Shown here: positions 19,401-28,274 of the stretch, one piece after another | Layout: each line of letters opens with the position of its first letter | Numbering within the stretch: the stretch's first letter is position 1 | Source of the DNA: Salisapilia sapeloensis | Taxonomy: Eukaryota > Oomycota > Peronosporomycetes > Peronosporales > Salisapiliaceae | DNA length: 31,661 nucleotides | Direction of reading: 5' to 3' | Assembly: GCA_023334545.1 (NCBI GenBank) | Contig: JAADVB010000217.1 | Span: 1-31,661, forward strand | Notes under the pieces: generated by a model | Databases searched by the model: none | The model's input: only the letters and a program-made list of their open reading frames with translations | What the model was told of the DNA's origin: nothing | Made by a program: the position numbers and the translations under genes

Positions 19401-21591
19401 TCCTGCTTTGTCGCATCCATATAACATTTTGCCATCCACACGCTACGTCCAACAGGTAGTGACGAAGCAATATCCGAATCAACAAGGTAGAGTGAAGGGT
19501 CTATTGTCGGCCATCACAAGTTCATCGACACCTATCTCGTATCGACAGCTACAAACGTTCTTACGAAAATATGGTGGTCGCCCAGATGATGCAGTTAATA
19601 ATATCATGGAGATTGCGTCGCTGTCATACATGACGCAAAAGTCACAAGAGCGTCAGATCTTAAAAATGTATACTATCTGCACTGCACGTATGATATCTTT
19701 GGTCGCAAACTATCGTATCGAGACCTTACGTCATCACCTCTGCGCTGTATTAATCACAGCAAAAGGTCTAGAAGACTGTGTAGGTGAAGTTGACGAATGC
19801 GTCATAAAGATAGCAGACAGCTTGCCCATGGTTTCCATTCCGAATGAAGAACTACAGACCTACAGACAAAAAGCCTTGGATCGATATCCTGCGAAATGTG
19901 TCAAAGGTTTGTGGGAGCATCGTATAGATATGACATTTCCTATATTTTCATACGCTCAATTGGCTTTTTACCTACGAGAAGAAAGCATCGAATACATGTT
20001 ACTGTGCATCAGCTGTGTTATGTCGGTCCAAGCAACATATCGAATGCACCGAGTGAGAATCTGGTATCAAAGTGTCGTTGCTTGGCGACGAGCAGCTGCA
20101 ATAATAGTCCAATGTGCTTGGAGAGTAATCCGTGCGTATCGACAGAAAACCCTCTTAGCGTACCAGATTTGGTCCCAATACGAGCAACGTTTAGATAAAG
20201 AAACAAAACAGTTTTACTACATTCATATACCGACAGAAGAGAGGACGGAGAGTGAACCACACGACCTAGAGGGCAACATGATTCCATATCGCCCGATGGT
20301 TCGGGATCGATTAACAAAACGTTGGATTCGGGCATGGCCGGACTTTGAGCCATGGAAGCAAAAAAGTAACGATCAGGATGATGTACAACATCAGTACCCA
20401 TGCACTATTTGCCAGGAGATTTCTGCCGTGCGAAGATGTGACGAGTGTTATGGCCAAAATGGAGACTACGTAGACTTCTGTCTAGCATGCTTCTTTGATG
20501 CGCATATGCAGTTGGAGTGGCATTCTTATCATCTTCTGACAAACCAACGTGTACGATACTTTTCCTGTATTGAATGCAAGCGTCTATCGTGTCAGCGATG
20601 TCTGCAATGCGATGAGCACTACTGCTCTCGCTGTTTCCATCGTGTACATGGCAAAGGACACCGTCGCCAAGCGCATGTATGTGAATTTTACGCACCTATG
20701 GCTGCAGTATGTATTGAATGCGAAAGTCGGATTGCCATTGAGTACTGTACAGTTTGCTCAGACTTTCTTTGTGCTGAGTGTGCCAAGCTTACTCATAAGC
20801 GTGGAGCACTGCAAAATCATACTCGTCAGCCAGTCCCACAGCCATTGGACTCCCCTGAAGAGGTTCACTGCAATCAATGTCAGGCTCGAAAGGCAGATAC
20901 TAAGTGCGAGCATTGCCGTATATCTTTCTGCCAAATTTGTAAACAAGAGAAGCATGTAACTGTGTGTCTCGAGACCAAGCTGGAACAACTACTCCAGCAG
21001 TTATTTGCTGACCGGTTGTGCGTTGAGTGTGGGAAAATCGCAGATCGAAAGTGTGTCGAGTGTGGTGACCAGTATTGTAGTGTACGATGGATGGGTAACC
21101 CAGGCTGCTTTGAAAACTTTCACAACAAAGGTAGACGCTTTGGGCATGCTGCAATACCGTTTGAAAAGGCTGTAGAGATACCAAAGGAAGTGCAAAAGCT
21201 GGAAGAATTGGTTAGACAAAAAAGAAAGGAAGATGCGAAGATGGAGAGTGCTAAGCTGACACAAGCGTCTGATTACCCAGCGAAGAAAAAGAAGCTGAAG
21301 AAACCAAAGAAGCGATCGAAGGTTTGCACCGCTAAAAACTGTTCAGAAGCGTCATTAAAACCTTCCGTTCCTTTCTGTCTAAAGCATTTTACCTTGCAAA
21401 ATGCATTATCAGTTGCTAATGGCGACCACACTGAAGCTGCCAGGTTACTACTCGATGCCAAACTTGGTCGATTGCGCGCTCAACCATCACTGTGGAGCAG
21501 GATGGAGCAACGAGTACCCGTTTTGAAGAGACTAAGAGGACGAAAGAGTATTTTAGGTACCATTCGTGAAAAGCTGGCTGAAAAGCTGTAG
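13470..21591 (+). CDS. Giant IQ-motif / B-box zinc-finger protein (2662 aa), 3 exons
   Basis: Not matched to a named family. Exons are 13470-13677, 13756-13950 and 14006-21591; introns of 78 nt (GTACTG..TGTAG) and 55 nt (GTACAG..TGTAG) keep the frame. Residues 30-135 are leucine-rich helices, perhaps an ARM/HEAT-like fragment. A disordered region follows (about 135-540) with a PVVQ heptad repeat. About 18 IQ-like motifs lie between 630 and 2180, densest at 637-1100 (for example LLQRIARGFLGR, VMQAIVRGKFGR, QIQRIARGVLNR), suggesting calmodulin or myosin-light-chain-like partners. A coiled coil spans about 1247-1346. A degenerate WW-like segment lies near 2180. Five tandem B-box-like zinc modules occupy 2267-2510. 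A lysine-rich linker leads to a small Cys/His knuckle (C2575) and a UBA-like helix pair (ALSVANGDHTEAARLLL). There are no transmembrane segments. A scaffold in cytoskeleton, centrosome or flagellum is inference only. Confidence 0.85.
14167..14229 (+). repeat. Three 21-nt repeats encoding a PVVQ heptad
   Basis: Within exon 3 of the giant gene, three consecutive 21-nt units (14167-14187, 14188-14208, 14209-14229) encode PVIQRTR, SVVQRPK and PVVQKPL. The units are clearly related at both DNA and protein level. The stretch is proline- and lysine/arginine-rich, so it is likely a disordered, basic linker. Confidence 0.8.
15480..20160 (+). other. IQ-motif array region of the giant protein
   Basis: The region encodes about 18 segments resembling the IQ consensus IQxxxRGxxxR. 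Thirteen lie close together between about 15500 and 16900, for example AATQIQRIARG and ATILLQRIARG. The others are isolated: FQAIYRG near 18090, VIQAHCRRFLAQR near 18435, VQSIARCLLAR near 19050, and a pair at 20020-20130. Several keep the full IQ-RG core; others are degenerate. Such arrays normally form long rigid helices carrying calmodulin-like light chains. Confidence 0.8.
20401..21150 (+). other. Five tandem B-box-like zinc-finger modules
   Basis: Modules begin at Cys2267 (CTICQ), Cys2322 (CIECK), Cys2370 (CIECE), Cys2423 (CNQCQ) and Cys2473 (CVECG). Modules 3 and 4 fit the B-box zinc-binding pattern best. Module 3 reads C-x2-C-x8-C-x2-C-x4-C-x2-C-x4-H-x7-H. Module 1 has an enlarged middle loop and module 5 an insertion before its last ligands. 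Known proteins usually have one or two B-boxes beside a RING finger; no RING is seen here. Confidence 0.75.
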
Positions 21592-21699
21592 ACAAATACA
21601 GCCTTGTCTAATCTGTTTCATACTCCTAAAGAAGCTAAAACGACTTAAATACAATTCCTTCCGACCACTAGTCGCGTTGTTACCAAAGTTTATGGAAGT

Positions 21700-22562
21700 A
21701 TGTCGGACTATGCCCTAACGAATGATGCATTGGTAAGATTCTTTCATGGCTTCCATTCATTTGCATGCAAAGTTGTATAGGGCAGTGACAGGTGGTAATA
21801 GGCTGACAAGGAGTTAGAGCGCTTTCACCAAGCTATGCTGCGTCATGCTGAACTACGAAAGAGAAGTAAGAGTCGACATGAACAGCAACAACAAGAGCAA
21901 GGCTGCGGTAATATAAGCACTACGAACGGTGAGTACGTATGGTCTCCCGAATCGACGGAGGTGACTTCTGAAAGTCAAGTGGCGAATCTTATTAGCGAGC
22001 TCCGATCAGTCTTGAACGGGGACCCATCAACCAGTCATAGTGACGGAAATGCGATCAAACAATCGACAGAGGAAGCTCGTACCATTTTGTATAAAGTCAG
22101 AGATGAAGATAAACATGAAGTGATTCTGCAACTACTTCGACAAACAGCCTCGTTAGAAGCGGAGCGAGATGATGCCAAATCTTTCGGAGAGAGACTCACG
22201 ATGGATCTAATCCAGAAACAAGTAAGTTATTTATCTATCTTTGTAAGATAGCTGATCTGGTAACTCAACGGATATGCAGGAAAAAGAGCAAAGTCGACAC
22301 AACGCCGAGACGACCGAGCTTCGGCGACAGTTATCCCACTACATATACCAACATCCAAAAGTGGAAGAGTTAAAGTCGCAAGTTCAAAACCAATCGAATG
22401 AAATTCGACAGTTAGAGGACAAACTAGCATTTGCGGTAATATTTATTATATCCAAAAATCCAAAGAAGTCATTTACATTGTACTTAGGTACAAAAGCTTC
22501 ATCGTAGTCGACAACGTGAGCAAGAAATGCGTCGACAATACGATCCTCTCTACAACATCTAA
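21700..22562 (+). CDS. Small coiled-coil protein, 4 exons
   Basis: I do not recognise this gene. The model has a tiny first exon 21700-21732 (MSDYALTNDAL), then 21802-22221, 22280-22435 and 22488-22562. Introns of 69, 58 and 52 nt have donors GTAAGA, GTAAGT and GTAATA and acceptors TAATAG, TGCAG and CTTAG; every junction is phase 0. The product is 227 residues. It is hydrophilic, with a glutamine-rich patch near the start, a likely disordered middle, and heptad-like coiled coil in the C-terminal half (LLRQTASLEAERDDAK, VEELKSQVQNQSNEIRQLE), ending RRQYDPLYNI. Without the first exon the gene could start at 21835, but the codons just before that ATG (ADKELERFHQA) also look coding and have a good acceptor. 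It starts 108 bp after the stop of the giant IQ gene on the same strand. Its 3' end is 93 bp from the convergent INPP4 gene. Confidence 0.72.
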
Positions 22563-22655
22563 ACGCAACTTGTACCATTTACAATCTCACTTTCTCTTTT
22601 TTGCATTCACATGGGAAAAGCATATACAAGTTCATTAGCTCCCTCGTTCGGATGT

Positions 22656-25600
22656 TTACGACGCGACCTTGGAATCTGCAGTCGTCACAGGAGGTCGATA
22701 GCAGTCCGGCAAGTACTTGAGCTGAATTGCATTGAACGCATACTTATCCTTACCAGTATTCACCATCACATTCACTCGTCGCACGCCACGTTCACGCATG
22801 GCGTCACACAGCTGGACACCATGCTTGACGTTAAAGTAGTCGACAAGCATTTGAGACGCTTCCAACGTCACAGACATGGCCGTGCGGTCCTTGCCACTCT
22901 TACAGCAAGTGGTTCGTCCAGCCCCAAGCTTTCGACATAAGTCGCTCGTCTCCAACAAGAAGCCGACATTCTTCCGTTGTTCATTATGCTTCAACGCAAG
23001 TGTCATCCGATTCGACAAGTCTTCCATCGCACTTTCGACCTCTGCTAAATCTCTCTGTCGATGCTTGATAAAGTCTTTCGAAAAGAGAGGAGATCGAGGA
23101 TGCCTTCTCTCTCGATGGACAAAGTAGTTCAAGTCACTCTTGTACTGCTTCACATATTTCTTCAAATACTGCATACTCTCGACGTTCACTTCATTCTGGA
23201 GACTCGCATCGAGCATGTGATTCGCCACCGACTGCATCTCATTCACACCCTGTGAGAAGAGAACGCAACGGATCTTAATCGGCGTCGCATGCTGCATCTT
23301 GTCCGGTAGACGCACAAAGACGTCCGTCGGAACAGCAAACGTCACGATGATCTTATTATCCGGAGGTGTATTCGAGATGCCGATGCACTTGGCATACTTG
23401 AGCTTCGGATTCGCATCCATGCTCTGCACCAGTTGGATGCTTACGGAAGAGTTGAGCCACTTGGCAGCATCCGCCATGTCCTCCAGCATCCCTTTCTCAC
23501 TCTTGTACGTCGACAAGAGGCTTTCAATGCTCAAGAGGAAGCCACATCGACACATGAGTGTCAGTCGGTCTTGATGATACGTCGATCCGTTACTTGCGAG
23601 ACCGACGACGGATAAGAAAGCAGCAGACGCAATACCAAGAGCTTGGCACCGGACGACATCTTCCCGTCGCTCGATTTTCTCCGTCAGTTCCTTGTCCTTT
23701 GGATTCGCATTCAAATCCTGGCGTAAGCGACGTAGTCCTCCATCCTTATACCCGAGACAGTGAGCTGCTGGAGCACCATGCGTGATAGCAGCATGTACGA
23801 ACTCATCTTTCGACACTTGATCGTCCTCCATTCGTGTGTTATGCAGCGCAATGGGTTCACCAGCAGATAGTTGGATCCGATGGGCTCGAATGAGATGACA
23901 GTTGAGGTTGATTGGCATGAACTCATGCGTCTTGTCTTTCTTCTGGACACTCCGTTTGAGCGATCCAGTGACACCAGGCTCAAGACCCTCCTCCAGCATC
24001 GTCAGCAATGCTCGGTAGTGCCCATCCTGGTCCTTGTACTTTTGTAAGAGCGCCAAGTAGTGGTCCAACGACTCTTGTGCAGTGTCGATTAGATGGGAAG
24101 TATCCTTGTACTGATCACCCGAATCTCTCTTATCACCCACTTCCTTTAAAAACTCTTGCGCTTGATGCACACGCGAGGCATTCCGATCCTGCATCATCTT
24201 TAGATACGCCACAGCGACTGATAGTCCACAGTAGGAAGCAGACAGTTCTTCCGAGATATGCAAGTGCCGCACTTGATCACTCTCCTGTCCTCTCGCAAGA
24301 TGACTGTATCCTCCAGTCCCTTCTTTCTCATCTAGACTGTCCATTGCGGCGGTATCAGCGATAAAGTGTCGTTTCGCATACGCATAGGAATGTCCGAGGT
24401 TGATCGTTGCGCTTGGTACGATCCGTTCCATCGTTAAAAAGTGTCGTTGACTCGCCTTTTGATTCTTAAACTGAAGCACAAGCGTCGGTTCTCTTGAAAA
24501 GAGCAGATTCATCGGATCCAAGAGCATGAATCCAAGTGACTTCTTCTCCTTGCCTTCAGCTCCAACACGTGTCAAGGAAAAGATTTCAAAATGTAACATA
24601 CCACGCGTAGATAATGGGATCGATAGTAGCGTATGAAAGTCTCGGGCGAAGAAATCTGCGCCACATGAACGTAACGATAATTTACTCTGCACTTCCGTTC
24701 GACTCACTTCCAGCATCTTTTCCTGTCCAGCAACGACAGACGAGACGACCACGAGCATGTATGGAGATTGCTGTGTACCTTTGCTGCCGACCGACACTGC
24801 GAGCTCGATAGATGGCGTGGGACGGAAGCGAGCGAGGCTTAGCGATTGCGCTCGAGTGGCAGGAGCTTCATCGAGCGACACACCAACGCCTTTCAAGAGC
24901 CCAGTGTCGTCCCAATTGCCTTTTACGTTACTCGCAGACCAGTTGCTTTGGGTCAAGAGAACGCTGTCGGCACTTAAAGACCGGGGCTTGGGTCGAGTCA
25001 CGAGCATGCTGTGGTTATCGACTGCCTCGTTACCCGTCACAGGCATGGAAGTCGTGTTGCGTGTATCTGATAGTTTCATCCCTTCTCGACGAGCTGCATG
25101 CTCCTCCTGTTCCATCTGAATAAGCCTAGAATCTGTCGCATTGCGCTGTATACTTCCTCTTTTTAATGGACTACGCTCGACTTCTGACATGAACGCGAGA
25201 GGAGCTGACACGGGGCCGGAGCCGATGCTAGGTTTCCGATTCAAACTGTCGGACGTTCGGGGTTGATTCCCACCAACCGCACCATTACTTATGCGTCCAG
25301 AGGACGTCCTGGACACTTGCTCATGGGCGATCAAGTCTATGTTTCGAGCGATAGCAGAGACCCAGTCATTCATGGCTTGTTCTCCATCTTCAGCAATAAG
25401 CTTCAGTTCCCTTTGACTATTCTTCACGATAAACCGATGAGGATAGTTTTCGACAGGAGACTTTGTGACTGTCGTGGTCTTGTCAATTTGCATCTCGCCT
25501 AGCTTTGTCAAGGTCTCTTCACCGGAATAGTAAGCTAGGACAGGTCGATCGGAGCGTAAGAGGAAGAAACGACGGTGCCAAGTCTTCCAGAAAGACCCTT

Positions 25601-26084
25601 GTTTAATCAAATACCCTCGTTTGAGAATGTCCGAGTCGGAGAATTGCTCATGAATCGGCGTCTTCTCGTTCTTCTTCGCATGGACAGATACTTGTTTCTG
25701 CTGCTTTAGTTGTTTGTGAGCTTGACGGTTCTTTAGCATCGCCATTGCTCGCGAACCTTCCTGTGCGCGGTAGAACTGGTCGTGGAACGTACCGCTGGAC
25801 GATACTTGTAGACGTGGCTTGACACGGTCCACACTCGTACTAGTCGTTCGTCCAGCTTTCATTAAGGCTGCAATATCTTCTTGTGGAAGGTCTTCCGGAA
25901 CTTCATCTAGAAACTCATCTGAGGCTTCACTTTCACTGCTCTTCATGCCAGTCGAAGCATTCGAGTCGCGTGGAACAGACGACGCAGCGGAAGGTCGTTC
26001 GTCTCCATCATTTTCATGCACGTTCGTCATGACGACAGACTCAGCGCCAACGCCGTGAATTGGAGCACGGTTTGGACCAAGCAT
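22656..26084 (-). CDS. INPP4: PH-C2 inositol polyphosphate 4-phosphatase (INPP4-like)
   Basis: Dual-specificity-type phosphatase predicted to remove the 4-phosphate of PtdIns(3,4)P2. The single exon encodes 1142 residues. An acidic, disordered N-terminus is followed by a PH domain at about 155-252 (KRGYLIKQGSFWKTWHRRFFLL through the conserved tryptophan 241) and a serine-rich linker. A C2-like domain comes next at about 424-560 (PSIELAVSVGSKG, LHFEIFSL, SLGFMLLDP), then a long INPP4 homology region. The catalytic CX5R loop CKSGKDR is at 1061-1067; animal INPP4 enzymes have CKSAKDR at the same place. The C-terminal motif DKYAFNAIQLKYLPDCYRPP also matches the family. Human INPP4A and INPP4B have C2 but no PH domain, so the extra PH domain is a notable addition. 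The start at 26084 is the first ATG of an open frame and is plausible but not fixed by homology. Confidence 0.92.
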   Translation of the reverse strand: MLGPNRAPIHGVGAESVVMTNVHENDGDERPSAASSVPRDSNASTGMKSSESEASDEFLDEVPEDLPQEDIAALMKAGRTTSTSVDRVKPRLQVSSSGTFHDQFYRAQEGSRAMAMLKNRQAHKQLKQQKQVSVHAKKNEKTPIHEQFSDSDILKRGYLIKQGSFWKTWHRRFFLLRSDRPVLAYYSGEETLTKLGEMQIDKTTTVTKSPVENYPHRFIVKNSQRELKLIAEDGEQAMNDWVSAIARNIDLIAHEQVSRTSSGRISNGAVGGNQPRTSDSLNRKPSIGSGPVSAPLAFMSEVERSPLKRGSIQRNATDSRLIQMEQEEHAARREGMKLSDTRNTTSMPVTGNEAVDNHSMLVTRPKPRSLSADSVLLTQSNWSASNVKGNWDDTGLLKGVGVSLDEAPATRAQSLSLARFRPTPSIELAVSVGSKGTQQSPYMLVVVSSVVAGQEKMLEVSRTEVQSKLSLRSCGADFFARDFHTLLSIPLSTRGMLHFEIFSLTRVGAEGKEKKSLGFMLLDPMNLLFSREPTLVLQFKNQKASQRHFLTMERIVPSATINLGHSYAYAKRHFIADTAAMDSLDEKEGTGGYSHLARGQESDQVRHLHISEELSASYCGLSVAVAYLKMMQDRNASRVHQAQEFLKEVGDKRDSGDQYKDTSHLIDTAQESLDHYLALLQKYKDQDGHYRALLTMLEEGLEPGVTGSLKRSVQKKDKTHEFMPINLNCHLIRAHRIQLSAGEPIALHNTRMEDDQVSKDEFVHAAITHGAPAAHCLGYKDGGLRRLRQDLNANPKDKELTEKIERREDVVRCQALGIASAAFLSVVGLASNGSTYHQDRLTLMCRCGFLLSIESLLSTYKSEKGMLEDMADAAKWLNSSVSIQLVQSMDANPKLKYAKCIGISNTPPDNKIIVTFAVPTDVFVRLPDKMQHATPIKIRCVLFSQGVNEMQSVANHMLDASLQNEVNVESMQYLKKYVKQYKSDLNYFVHRERRHPRSPLFSKDFIKHRQRDLAEVESAMEDLSNRMTLALKHNEQRKNVGFLLETSDLCRKLGAGRTTCCKSGKDRTAMSVTLEASQMLVDYFNVKHGVQLCDAMRERGVRRVNVMVNTGKDKYAFNAIQLKYLPDCYRPPVTTADSKVAS

Positions 26085-26444
26085 GACTAGTTAATCCAGA
26101 GTAAATGTGGGTCTCAAAGGTAGCTCTCACGTGCGAGCAGGGAGAGCACGCGAGCAGTCTATTGTATGAATATAAATGACGTACGCAACCGTGACATGAT
26201 ATACGTCTTACAAATTTACACTCATCTACACTTGCTGATTGTAAGTAAAAAGATATGTAAATTGTGGACTAGAAATGAACCCACGAAGGTGTTCTATTCC
26301 ACACTTCTGTTGACTATAGGCGTTAATCTCATGCTCGTCTATTTTCGAATTATTAGCTCCACTTGAACCTAGCTACAACTCGACTGTACCGCAGCAAATT
26401 ATGTGAGAAATCAGGGGATTGTAATAATTAATCAGGAAGGTAGA
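26085..26444. promoter_or_regulatory. Divergent promoter region between INPP4 and the TPR-MYND gene
   Basis: These 360 bp separate the two start codons. Near the INPP4 side is the palindrome CACGTG (26128-26133), a classic E-box/G-box. The octamer GCGAGCAG occurs twice nearby, at 26133-26140 and 26150-26157. The rest is AT-rich with no gene-like frame. Regulatory use is inferred only from position. Confidence 0.4.
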
Positions 26445-26999
26445 ATGAGCGCGAGTACTCGTCCAGAGATTCTCCTTTGGAGCAATCGTGCGATAGATCG
26501 TGCAAAGAATGAAGAGTACAAGGAGGCAGCGGACTTGTACCGGAAAGCACTAGAGCTTTCAGAAAAAGTATGTCAGTCGGACAAGCACGATGGCCAAGCT
26601 CTTGTTGCAAATGCCAATTTCCACATCGGGCAGTTCCTCCGCAAGGATAGTAAGAGCCCACAAATCGCGGAAGAATACCTCTTGAAAGCACTTGCTGCTC
26701 AGGAACAGCTCTACACTGAAAGGGGGATTGTGCCCGTGAAACATGCGATTAACGAAGTGAAACTAACTCGAGAGGAGCTCGGGAAAGTCTATGAAATCCT
26801 TGGTCAAGGACAGAAAGCACGAGACATACGGACACCCTCTCAGCGTATCTGTAGCAATGATAAATGTCCGTCCGTCACATATACTTCTTTATCCGTATGC
26901 TCTCGTTGCGAAAGTGCCTGGTACTGTAGCAAGACTTGTCTAGAAGCGGACTTATCTTCTCGCCATCGCGCGTACTGCGAGACGCTCAGTCCAGCGTAA
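26445..26999 (+). CDS. TPR-MYND zinc-finger protein
   Basis: A small 184-residue protein in a single exon. Residues 10-90 form two TPR-like helical repeats (NRAIDRAKNEEYKEAADLYRKAL and IGQFLRKD to YLLKALAAQEQLY), with another helix pair up to about 125. The C-terminus is a complete MYND zinc finger with ligands C136, C141, C152, C155, C161, C165, H174 and C178. MYND fingers bind proline-rich peptides, and TPR helices are also protein-binding, so this is probably an adaptor. No SET domain is present, so it is not a SMYD methyltransferase. I chose the ATG at 26445 (MSASTRPE); the frame runs further upstream but without another ATG. The gene is divergent from INPP4 and converges on the methyltransferase gene, with 102 bp between stops. 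Confidence 0.85.
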   Translation: MSASTRPEILLWSNRAIDRAKNEEYKEAADLYRKALELSEKVCQSDKHDGQALVANANFHIGQFLRKDSKSPQIAEEYLLKALAAQEQLYTERGIVPVKHAINEVKLTREELGKVYEILGQGQKARDIRTPSQRICSNDKCPSVTYTSLSVCSRCESAWYCSKTCLEADLSSRHRAYCETLSPA

Positions 27000-27101
27000 A
27001 AGCATTCTCTTCGTTTGACAGCGACAAATTCCACGTACTGAAACATGAAGTAGGAAGATAGCAAAGGAGATGCAATGGAAAGATTAAAAAGTATGCCGTT
27101 A

Positions 27102-27934
27102 TTATTCAGCCTTGGCGCCTTTTTCGCAGACGTAAATGTAGTGCACGGCGTTCGCATCGGCTTCAGACGTTTGCACGGCACTCACAGTCGGCTTGGGGAC
27201 CGTATGGACGGTAACTTTCCACGGCAGTTCCTTGTTCTCCAAGTACGATCGACGGTTATCAGGAGTACCGTAGGACACGACGAAGAAGACGCCCGCGGGC
27301 TTGAGGACGCGGCAGACTTCCTGACACATCTTGGAGACGTTCGCCATGGAGTTTTCACCGCACAAGAGCGAATCCATCGTGCCCTTGTCCACAATAGCGT
27401 CATACGCTTCGTCCTCGAGTTCGAGCTGGCATGCGTCCATTCGTTTCCACGCCATGCTTTCAACTCGGTCTTCGTACTTGGCGCTCATCTGCTTGACGAC
27501 GACGTCCGAGATGTCAATGTTCAGGATCTGCTGGTACCCGTCATTTACCATCTCTTCCGAAAGTCTCGAGTTTCCAGCACCGGACATGAGGATCGAGTCT
27601 GACTTGGGAATGTACTGGTTCAGCAGTTCTTTCAAGCCGCCATAGCGCTGGTACCAGTCGAATTGCTCCGAGTCTCTGTTGTCATGGATTAGTATCTGCG
27701 GACAAAAACGTACAGCAACTGCTAGTGTTCATCTAATGTTCTACAACATGTTATTGCCATGACAGCAAGTAGTATATGCTGCATAGAACGATGTAGGACA
27801 AGAACAAGAACGAAAAAGACATGCACATGTATCCGAATGACACAAGTTGTTGCAGTTGTGCAAGGGTGTAGTATCTCGCATACGCACTTTGTGTAGCGTT
27901 CATCCCAGTAGGAAGCTTTGCCGTACTGCGCCAT
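27102..27934 (-). CDS. METTL13/EEF1AKMT4-like class I methyltransferase, 2 exons
   Basis: A 206-residue Rossmann-fold SAM-dependent methyltransferase of the group that includes the N-terminal half of METTL13 and EEF1AKMT4, which methylate elongation factor eEF1A. The substrate here is inferred. Exon 1 is 27934-27888 and encodes MAQYGKASYWDERYTK; exon 2 is 27675-27102. The joined product reads YTKDSEQFDWYQRY, close to family members in sequence and spacing. Motif I is LMSGAGNS (45-52), the acidic end of strand beta-2 is NIDISDVV, and the family motif is IVDKGTMDSLL. The 212-nt intron is unusual: about three times longer than others here, with donor GTGCGT instead of GTA, but with a perfect branch point (TACTAAT) before the CAACAG acceptor. 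The gene is divergent from TBCD. Confidence 0.88.
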
Positions 27935-28274
27935 GATGTATGTAGTTTGGTGGATGTGAGGTAGTGAGGAAGTGCGGAAGTGAAACGGAGGGACGCGACG
28001 GCAACTTTTGGCGACGACTTGACCTGGTGGCTCGCTCGTGGCAACACGGAAAACGTCTATTTTTCTTCAATACTGACGCTACTATATTGGATCTCATGTT
28101 GCCACATCTTTTCTAGCGGTATCTCGATATAATTCATACAACTCTACTTGTCAAGAAAGGTTTTGGGAGAGAGAATATGCCTACGTCAGTGAAATACCTT
28201 TTGTCGTCAATGAAAATCGGCTCGTGGGAAAGGTAGAAAGCTTCCATAATTCGAAAGGTGGATCTCAGATTAGT
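27935..28274. promoter_or_regulatory. Divergent intergenic region between the methyltransferase and TBCD
   Basis: These 340 bp lie between the two start codons. The methyltransferase side carries Inr-like motifs. On the plus strand the TBCD frame is open from 28077, without an ATG until 28275, so part of the region could be TBCD coding sequence from a missed upstream exon. I see no other feature. Confidence 0.4.
27977..27983 (-). promoter_or_regulatory. Inr-like element TCACTTC upstream of the methyltransferase
   Basis: On the minus strand TCACTTC, in the context GTTTCACTTCCG, fits the oomycete initiator pattern YCAYTYY. It lies 42 bp upstream of the ATG, a usual distance for a transcription start in compact oomycete genomes. 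A similar CACTTCC follows a few bases later. This is a candidate only. Confidence 0.3.

Noticed and set aside
24008-25123. Several 100-120-codon plus-strand frames
   Set aside because: All antisense to the INPP4 gene, with no protein-like features.
27075-27602. 175-codon plus-strand frame
   Set aside because: Antisense to the methyltransferase, whose motifs fix the minus strand as coding.
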